DNA of 64,000 bases from Tubiluchus corallicola (Eukaryota; Priapulida; Priapulimorpha; Priapulimorphida; Tubiluchidae), in NCBI GenBank assembly GCA_030141605.1, contig JAQGDQ010000203.1:129001-193000 (forward strand), read 5' to 3'. Positions 35,411-64,000 of this stretch are shown one piece after another. Positions within the stretch are counted from its first letter, which is position 1, and each line of letters starts with the position of its first letter. The notes below the pieces were generated by a model. The model saw nothing but the letters and a program-made list of their open reading frames with translations, did no database searches and was not told where the DNA came from. The position numbers were made by a program, and so were the translations under genes.

Positions 35411-36626
35411 CATATAGTGTAATTAACTGTCTCAACACGCATACACGTGATCAAAGCTCAAGTATAGACATGTGGAAAGATAATTCAGTGTTTAGCAACA
35501 TATTGTCTTTTCCAAGAATTATTCGAATGTTGAAGAACTCATTTATGCACGTTTTCAGTTCTTGACTTAGCATAGCTTTGCCTTAAGCTAAATTTGCTAT
35601 CTAGCTGAGTGAAATTACTGTGATTTGTCACTTTAGCAATGAATTTAAAATATTCTGTTGTGCATACATGTAACAGCCTAAGCTGAAACTTATTTCTGTC
35701 AAAAGGTAAGAACTAGTCTAGATTCATTTGAATTTATACAGATTTTAACAATTTTTTAAAAGGTATTTATCATTATAGACAATGTTGATATGCAACATTA
35801 AATACATTAGGTTATTACATAATTCAGTGTTGTTTATTTGACAGTTGTGATTGAATAGCTACTAAACGTGGTCTATTAAATTTTGAGTGTATTTTGATGA
35901 ATCCCATTCGTTGAAACAAATGAACACAGATGTTTATAGAAAATAGTGATATAATCATACAAACACTACCTAAAATTTTAACAACTGAAGATTCTAATTT
36001 TATTTTAGTCACCAATATTGACATGAAATATTACTTAGGTTTAGAAATTACACCACAATTGTTAAACATATACAGAGTAAGAAGTTTGCATAAACCATAT
36101 AGAAGCCATTTCAGTGTGAAATTAAAGTACGAACAAGTGCACCATTCGCACAAAAATGCTATACCGCATTTGCAGAAAAGTCCATACTTGAGCAAAAATC
36201 TGGCTTGTCAAAACTCTTGATGCCGTCGTTCAATACAACAAAAATTACGATCTCATAGTCGTGTCCGACATATCAATGGGAACTCAACCAATGACTATCT
36301 TTTATTATCAGTCATGTCTTAAAGGGCATAAAACCAGTAGTACGCCTTACATTTCATGTAACAGAATCTGTATTTTAAACAATATTCCTGAAGATACCAT
36401 ATTCTTGTATACTTATATATATATATACTGAAGTCAGCTGTTGCTTCTACAGATTGCTCATGTTTCATCAAGAAGTTCATCAATGCATGGCATTACCAAC
36501 TGGTATTTTTATATCTGTATCCTTGCAAGAGAAAAATAGTTTCATAAGTCTCTACTTTAGGGTGAACACAGCTTTATTTATACAACACGCGAATATTTAC
36601 ACAAAGCAAAAATGCAAGTCAAGTCC
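35411..36626. other. Intergenic, between the 3' ends of OPA1 and PSMC5
   Basis: AT-rich stretch holding both 3' UTRs. A short TATATA run is at about 36415-36428. I see no coding sequence. Confidence 0.5.
36573..36578 (-). promoter_or_regulatory. Probable polyadenylation signal of PSMC5
   Basis: AATAAA on the minus strand, 49 bases past the PSMC5 stop codon. Confidence 0.5.
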
Positions 36627-47768
<11,142 letters not shown>

Positions 47769-48359
47769 GGCGATTTTTAAGTTTGCGCAGGGCAAAACGC
47801 GCACGTTTTAATTTAAATGTAGCTGCGAATTCGGTATTCCAAATTCGGGCTAAATTCTACAGTCTGTGCACTTCTTCTGATAATAACTTGTTTCAAGCTG
47901 GTCAGGAAAACGTAACTAATTGCGTTTGTTTTCCCATTAAACTGATTCTGTACAAAAAATATAAAGTAATAATAATTATAATTTCTTAAATAGTTTAGAA
48001 TTGAAGGCCAAATTTACGTGGGCTTCATGCTGTAATTTTTACCGTGATTCGTGAAAAACAGAAAATTTGTACATTATTGTTACATCTAATTTGGTTTCGG
48101 ACACGGAAATTAAGACATTATATCAACAGGCGTATGGTATCGGCTTTTTTATTCCAAAAATAATTCCGATTTCTTAAAACTTCTGTTTCGTGAAATTAAG
48201 TTCCACAAAATTACAACAAAAATTTAATCTTGTGTACAAAAGGTTCTATGTTATTATGCCACCACAAGAATTGTAAGTCGAAATGGCAACATCAGTTTTC
48301 AAACTAAAATTTTTGTTTTGAGGTCAATCTACTTAGATAAAAAAAGACCGTCTAGCGTT
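47769..48359. other. PSMC5 upstream region
   Basis: About 0.6 kb between the PSMC5 start codon and the LINE at 48.4 kb. It should contain the PSMC5 promoter and 5' UTR. I see no TATA box or other element I would name. Confidence 0.4.
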
Positions 48360-48374
48360 TTTCCACAGTTAAAG

Positions 48375-50127
48375 AGTAAGTAAGAATCTTTATTTATCAC
48401 CTTTTTACAAGAAAAACAAAATCATTTGCACTAATTTTGTACTTGGAATCAGACTGCATCTGATATAATTTTACATACCATGAATGGTGAATTCATCTGG
48501 GTCATTATCTTCATTAGCAGCACACAATAGATCAGAGTAGAAAGAGACCGTATTAGTAAGATTCAGCAGTTCAGTCTGGTCACCCAGTGCATCAAAAAAC
48601 TCATCCTCAGTTAGACTTTGATAAGGTAGTATGCTGTTAATACACTGCAAACAGAAAAAGGAATCGTTAGTGTTCGTTAGTAGAGCAAACTCATTATTGG
48701 ATAATAAAGTGCAATTTCCGTGTATCCTATTTTTGGAGATATCACAAAAAATTGCACTTTGATTTATTCGGCATGGTTTATTGTAAGAAATGCAAGGGTA
48801 ACGAATTACCATAATTCTGATAAAAAAACTAAGGTATATCTCTGCTTATTTACGTGTTAAATGAAACAATGAGGATTGACAATTTATCTTAATTTATTCA
48901 AGTCGGCTTCAGTCTTAATTTCAAAAGGCTCACATTCATCATTAACTTTTAAGTAGATACGTCCTTGATTAGTCCAAACTGATTTGTACTTTTTGAGTTT
49001 CTTAAGTGCTAGGCACTTGGTAAACAGGTCTTTTCTGCACCTTGTTAGACATTCGTTGATAAAGATTTTGCCATTTTTAAGAATGCTTAGCTTATGAAGG
49101 TCTGGCATTTTCATTTGGGATCTGTAAAACATGTCTCTTGTAGTCCTCTTCAGAAATTTACTATTATGGGATTTGGTCCCTTCGATGATGTAACTCAATA
49201 CGAGATACTAATATCATTATAAGTAACATTTAGTCCCATCAGGCCACCAAGTTTCACCTCAATATCATCCGTTTTTATGTTTTCCATTGGTGGAACACCA
49301 CTAATCAGCAAACAGTCACTACGAGTGTACTGCTCGAGAGTATTTAGTTCATATTCTGTGTGTTGAAATTTTGTAGCAACTTCGTCTAGAGTGCATCTCA
49401 ATGCATGGTTTTCATTTTTTTGGTTTCATCTAATTCCTTCTTAATGTGTTGGTGATCATTTTTGATGTCTTCGTATTGAGCAGCAATGAATTGTTAACTT
49501 GAGGTTAGACTATCGAGTTCCTTTCTCATGTTATCAAATTCTAAGACCATGGTATTTTTAAGACCATTTATAGCTTCAAGTAGTCGAGATTCCATGGAGT
49601 CGACAGGGTTGGCTACTGCTTGGACACCTGACCCAACTGTCACACTCTGACATGTATAACCTTTCTGGCTAGCAGATTGACAAAAACTTTAAGATACAAG
49701 AGTGGTAGATCTAGTTGTAGCATTAGTGGGTGTTGAGTTAGTATTTGTCTCAGTGCCTTGAGTCCCAGCATTTGAAATCCTTGATGCATTATCTATGTTT
49801 GAGCTTACTTTAGATTTTTTGCTCCCACTCAGATTAGCATTATGTTTTTTATTGCCTTAGACTATCACTTGCTGATGATTCGGAACTTCTTGTTAGGTGG
49901 CCATGAGGCATTAGCTTACTGTTACATAAGTTTACTAGTGTCTGTTTACTACAGCTCGCTAAGTTTTGCTCAACTTCATGAATTGTTTGGCATAGAAAAC
50001 TTCGAGGCTTTGCACCATTAGTAATGGCGGCTAGAACTACACTCCAGGTTGCGGCATACAGCAGTGTCAAGGCCACAACAAGTGCTGTACAAGAATACTG
50101 TCTTGTACGTTTGAACGTTCTCACCAT
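48375..50127 (-). mobile_element. LINE with ORF1 but internally deleted ORF2
   Basis: Minus-strand order: a leader region from 50127; a probable ORF1 start at MPHGHLTRSSESS (about 49912); a Ser/Thr-rich stretch; a coiled coil (49640-49400); LEQYTRSDCLLISGVPP (49401-49195); and an ORF1 C-terminus, IFINECLTRCRKDLFTKCLALKK (49198-48887). Next comes the start of ORF2, a PHD-like finger (48812-48471) with NQSAIFCD, RIHGNCT and FFCLQC. Instead of the endonuclease and RT, this frame ends at 48471. A 3' UTR-like sequence with AATAAAGATTCTTACTTACTC follows to about 48375. ORF1 is split by frameshifts, so the copy is not intact. Confidence 0.7.
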
Positions 50128-50221
50128 GTTTGTTCTCCAAAGACTTCATAAGGTTGTCTGCCGAAGATTGCTTATATAAAGTTTGCAGGAATCAAAACTT
50201 AAGTAAATTAATTCTTTTTAT

Positions 50222-50437
50222 TCATTTTGCTAATTTTTGTGCGAGCACCGAAATTTTGAAACGTCTCCGTTTTGGCGCATACGCACAGAGTTCTGGACAT
50301 TTGTCAATGACATTCGAGTTGATCCCCATGAGGGTTGCCATGTGCTGGAAATCAATAGTATGTCCCACGTCCCGAGCGACCTGGTTACAATACAGTGTTT
50401 GTCCTGAATGTAGTAATAAGCAAACATTAATCACCAT
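50222..50437 (-). other. Unidentified open frame
   Basis: Seventy-one codons without a stop, with a protein-like composition in the second half (DFQHMATLMGINSNVID, then a basic KRRRFK). No start context, no splice partner and no family that I recognise. It lies upstream of the LINE 5' end and could be an exon, repeat sequence or chance. Confidence 0.2.
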
Positions 50438-50559
50438 TCATGCAGAACACTATATGAATTTATCAATTGAAAATGCCACATTGATGTTAAATACATTAGA
50501 AATTTTTACAATTTTCCAAAGATACAAAAGTTTTAAACCAGAAATCAAAAAATAAATGG

Positions 50560-53500
50560 TTGAAAAACTGTCTGTCGCGATTGCTAAAGTTTATAGCAAG
50601 GGCTCTGTGTGTCCAGAATTTTCACTGCAACTAGATGAATTAGGAACGATATACAGCTGACAAGCAAAATAAATGTTCTGAGCTTTATTGTGCAGAGATA
50701 ACACTAGGAAGCCATTAGTGTAATGCATTCTAGGCAGAAAAAACTGAGATCGGTTTTTCTCAGATGGAAAATACCCGTTTATATCGGGTATTAAAAAATT
50801 AAATGCCGGAACAATGTCAGCTAATCATCAACAGAAAAATAAGCACACTTCAGTGATGTATAAAGCACTCAGAACATGGAGCAAAACAATAAATGCATCA
50901 ACCAGTTTATATTATGCCCATCACTTAGAGAAAATAAAGCATTGATATAGATTTGTGGCCCAGAAAAAATGGAACATGATTCACTGGGTTATGGTACCTG
51001 GAATTTCTTAAGAGAGGAAGTGTACAATGGCCATACAAAGCCATTTGATGCCGAGGAACTATAGGCAAAACTGTTGAGTATTGGGACCAAATATTGGTTA
51101 AAGAAGTGAAAAAAAATCTGTGAGCTATTTATTAAAGGTAACGCCTTCATATGTGGTAAAATAACAAATTATAGAAAATTGCCTTAAACCTGCACTGAAC
51201 AGCAAATCTATATTTTTGATAGATATTAAACTATAAACCTTAAAGGAGAATATCATGAAAATCAAGTTAAACTTATTTTATAGTTGCCTTCCCCGGGAAC
51301 AACTTGGCAAAATTTTTTTAGCAGTACGTTGTCTAGTTAATGAGTAATTAACTTTTTTGTATCTCACGGGAAACGCCATGGAGCTGCACTTACGCCTCTC
51401 TCGGTGAAAAAATTGAACTAGCGCAGCTCAGGCTGATGACGTAACAGAGTGTATCCGCCAGCTTGTTGTGATACTGTGGTACACAACTGGGCTAAAAATA
51501 AAGCTGTTATTACTACATTACAGCATTTGACCTTGGTTCGGATAGGTAGTCAGCTGATAGAAATGATTGTCTTTGCGCTCGTTAACATGTTTTCATCAAA
51601 AGCGATATATTTTTTATACTGTTGGAATATGCCTACAGCATATTGTGAAAATTCTTGTGGCATTAATTGAAAACATCGTCAGCAATACAAGCTGCAAAAA
51701 TGTGGGCCTCGGTAACAAAAGTGCTTTTCTTCTAAAACAAGCTTTTCTTCTAAAACAAGTCCGATATAGTAACTTCATTCTGCTAGAAGAATTAATGAAT
51801 TTATAAACACGGATAAACTCACTGAAGCATAATTATAATGCTAGTGTGACAATTTTTAGTGACAGCTTCATTTTATCAGCCTTGACAAAAAAATATGTGA
51901 ACCCCGCTGACACAGAGACTATAACATATTAGCTGTAGACTTATTGATTAAACATATATGAACATTTTTAACTTTGTCGTGTTTCAGTTATTTAAATCAG
52001 TAAGACTTTTAATACCAAGCAGAACTTTAACCGTTGTTCATTAGCTTCTGTTTTTACATGATAACGTCATGTTGTGTTTATTTTTACACAGCAGTATTAT
52101 TAAAATATTAGGATTAGATAAAATTCTTGTGGTCAGTTGGACTGAAATAAAAATTAATGATAATAATACATTCATTATTAATATAATTATTATCCACTTT
52201 TACAATATAAAAAACTAACGATATAATGTGATTCGATGACAAAATAATTATTAATTGCATTACATAATATAATTGTGATATTTTTATTGAAATGGATACA
52301 AATCTCGAGATGACTAAACTGCATCGATAAACTATGCACTTGGGCTTAAAATGAAACAAAAAAGACACTACAAAAAACTGCATCTGACTGAATCTCTCCG
52401 AAGTGTAAGCACAATATTATTAACACTAGATTCATCATGTTCTAAACTCACGTTTCAAAGCAAACAGACGAGAAATTATCACACAGGTTGTAGGAGTGAT
52501 TACAGGTTTTTAGATTGTACTTTCATTGCTTCAATAATTTTCTGTTGCTCATTGGAAACTAAAAGTTATTATATTTTGGCTTCGTATTTCGATATTTTCC
52601 GTCTGACTGAATTATTCAAGCTCAACTTAATTTTGGTGATATTCCCCCTTTAAATTAACACAAAATTATTGCTTCATTGAATCATTTTTAATGGTGGCCC
52701 TTCCAGAATTCCGGTAAATCAGCCCGAGGATATTAATTACAATAAGGAACATAATATATATATATATTGTAATATTAAAGGTATATATTATATGTATAAT
52801 ATATATTATATTATGTATATCTTTATATATTATATATATATGCACAAAATAATGAGCAACATTGTTAATGACATCATAATGAACAACCGTTATATGCACA
52901 ATGGTATTATTCTATGATAGAAAGTATATGGGACGCCGGCAATACATTTCTGACAAAAGCCTAGAATAATTTTGACAGTTTTGAATATTTCTAGCAGAAA
53001 TTAGAATTTCAATATAAAGTGTAATACCTGATTTATTTTTTTCATATAATATATTATAAAAAGGATATTTTACATTGTGGTTTAAACTGTTAGTCAATAA
53101 AGAATTTCAAAATAATTCACTTAAACCTTCTTACAGTGCATGTGCTGTGAAATAATCCTAAGTCACTGTTTTAGATGCCTGAGATGTGGCAGCCTTGGCC
53201 TCCATCCTAGTGTTCCTGCCTTGCACCCTATAGCTTATAAGTATTCTGCCTGGAAACTGTAGGATTGGATTTTCAAATAGTGAAAGAGATTTAAGAGGTT
53301 TATACCAGCATGCATACATGTTCAAAAACATGATCAAGAAAAAAATAAACTCCTGAAACGAACTCATGACTTCTTTTGATATTAGATTTTAAAAATAGAC
53401 CAAATTAATACTGTAGTGAAAAAATGAGTACATGCTAGTTTTTTTTAATTTCGATAATGAGTGATGAAGAACATCATTACTTAGGCTGCTCACACGAAAA

Positions 53501-53790
53501 TTGTCAGTTAAGATTGTCTATGTTGTCTAAACAAGAAAATATATATGGACATTTGAATCTTACTGGTGGTTGTGTGTTGCTAGATTAAAGATTTATATTT
53601 CAAATTCATTGGAGAATATTTATATTTATTATATAAATGTGAGTGCACTTATAAAAGTTTTGTCATTTACACATGTTAGCTTGTTACTGTCAGTCAATTT
53701 TTAGTTGTGTTTGGATATAGTGTGTAGTGCTACAAGTTTGGTATCATGGTATGACAAGAAAAATAGATTAGAAAGCTTAAAAAATTGTTT
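50560..53790. other. Intergenic, no gene seen
   Basis: About 3.2 kb of AT-rich sequence between the LINE and RAD54L2. 52755-52845 is a TA-rich partly palindromic microsatellite. Short open frames here have no recognisable similarity. It may contain the RAD54L2 promoter and an untranslated first exon. Confidence 0.45.
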
Positions 53791-53852
53791 GCCAGATCTC
53801 TGGTATTGAACCCAGGTCTTCTGCATTTGTAGCAACAGTAGCCACAGAGGAA
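53791..53852 (-). repeat. tRNA-derived SINE head
   Basis: Minus strand carries a T-arm-like CTGGGTTCAATACCAG with the B box GGGTTCAATACC (53802-53813), preceded by CTACAAATGCAGAAGAC and a degenerate A-box region. It is not foldable as a full tRNA. Confidence 0.45.
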
Positions 53853-53992
53853 TTTCTATTTTTTGCGCTAGCAAATAAGTTACATTAAGCAGCTTAGAAT
53901 ACTTAGAGCTAAGAAGTTTAAACAATGTAGCAAAGAGCATTTAAATCATCAAGAAATTGCTAAAACTAATCAATAGTTTGTTTTCAGAGCCA

Positions 53993-63012
<9,020 letters not shown>

Positions 63013-64000
63013 GTAAGCTTGATACTATATGCTAGCTCAGTAATTTAGCATCATGATTTGATATTCAGTTGGTGTTATTTTTGTATGCAAGGTGCTCAAG
63101 TAAGATCACTGATCACATGAGGTAAAGTGCTAGAAAGCGAAGAAATGAATACATGTGCACAACTATAGAATCATTTAGATGATTTACTGGTGGTAGGTGA
63201 TAGTTTTCTTGAGTCAGAAGAGGTTGTAATTTTCAGAGAAATAAATTTGTAGTAGAGAATTGCACAGGTGGAAAGCCCAAGGTGTGAGGTCCTGAGAGCA
63301 TCTTCCTTAGAAGTACTGATAGGAGTGGCTTAATCTTGAATGAGCAAAGGACTTCATAGTTGACCCCAAATCAAACTCATCCAAATTGATTATGATATTG
63401 CGATATGTCAAATAGGTTAAGCTACTAAGCTAAGACAAGCTCGAATATGACTGCAATATTGTAAGCAAGGTTGAATGACTGCAATATTGTAAGCAAGAGT
63501 ATAGGACCAGGAGTTACATTTATGTGGTGGTACAGGCCCACGGATACAAGCCCACAATCACACAATGATTTATATATGTTATGTATTGTAGAGTTGTCTG
63601 TGTTCAAGCATGATACAGACGTTAAGGTTTACAGCAGACACTTATCTAGTGACACATTTACTAGATGAGCTTACAATGGCACTGAATGTACCAATGAAAG
63701 TGAATACTAGCCCATCATTACAGACTGCATGAAGCTTTGAACTTTTGTGTTTCGATAATTTAATTAGTTAGAACTATTACACTTCCCAAAATATCTGCTA
63801 GATAGGGATACTTATTGATTAATAAATATTAAGACACAAAGAGAACTCAGTCTTTACTCTTGATGATTTTGCTTGAGTCGATCCACATAGTGTGTTATAA
63901 ATAGTGGGGATGGTCCAAACGTTGTATGCTATAGGATCAAAATAGTTATATGACAATCATAAAAACAAACATTATACTTGCTTGAAATCATCTCTTTCTC
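63013..64000. other. RAD54L2 intron 8, incomplete
   Basis: No further exon of the SNF2 domain is seen before the window ends. A TGCAATATTGTAAGCAAG-type segment is duplicated directly at about 63451 and 63480. Otherwise plain AT-rich intron. Confidence 0.6.

Noticed and set aside
50130-50555. Plus-strand open frame of 141 codons
   Set aside because: No recognisable motif, starts inside the LINE 5' region and overlaps another open frame on the opposite strand.
53791-53852. tRNA gene
   Set aside because: Only the T-arm and B box are good; acceptor and D-arm pairing are missing.

Overview
This is a nuclear segment from an animal, AT-rich and carrying spliceosomal introns. Five conserved protein genes were rebuilt by following reading frame and splice phase from exon to exon. 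In order they are PEX13 (+, peroxisomal import), NMT (-, N-myristoyltransferase), OPA1 (+, mitochondrial dynamin-like GTPase), PSMC5/Rpt6 (-, 26S proteasome ATPase) and the 5' part of RAD54L2/ARIP4 (+, SNF2-family helicase). The protein sequences, the presence of an ARIP4-type gene and the mix of non-LTR retrotransposons point to an invertebrate metazoan. I cannot name the phylum from this window.

Layout: 1-2.3 kb holds a minus-strand LINE, probably inside PEX13 intron 1. PEX13 exons 2-9 run from 2.78 to 12.0 kb, with a LINE in intron 4 and a foldback element carrying hammerhead-like motifs in intron 5. NMT (12 exons) runs from 25.4 down to 14.5 kb; its introns hold a decayed LINE, a hairpin element and a 978-bp inverted-repeat element with nested palindromes. 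The 5 kb between the divergent NMT and OPA1 genes is filled with LINE copies in both orientations. OPA1 (30.7-35.4 kb) has four coding exons, the first of 2.4 kb. PSMC5 (12 exons) runs from 47.8 down to 36.6 kb with LINE relics in its introns. A minus-strand LINE carrying an ORF1 lies at 48.4-50.1 kb. RAD54L2 starts near 54.0 kb and runs off the right edge; one intron holds a higher-order tandem repeat of about 2.7 kb, and another is a GC-AG intron with a long TC tract.

The five genes alternate in orientation (convergent, divergent, convergent, divergent). They serve separate housekeeping tasks: peroxisome import, lipid modification, mitochondrial fusion, proteolysis and chromatin. I see no sign of a shared pathway or co-regulation. 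What is unusual in the window lies in the repeats and in a few splice structures, not in a new protein system.
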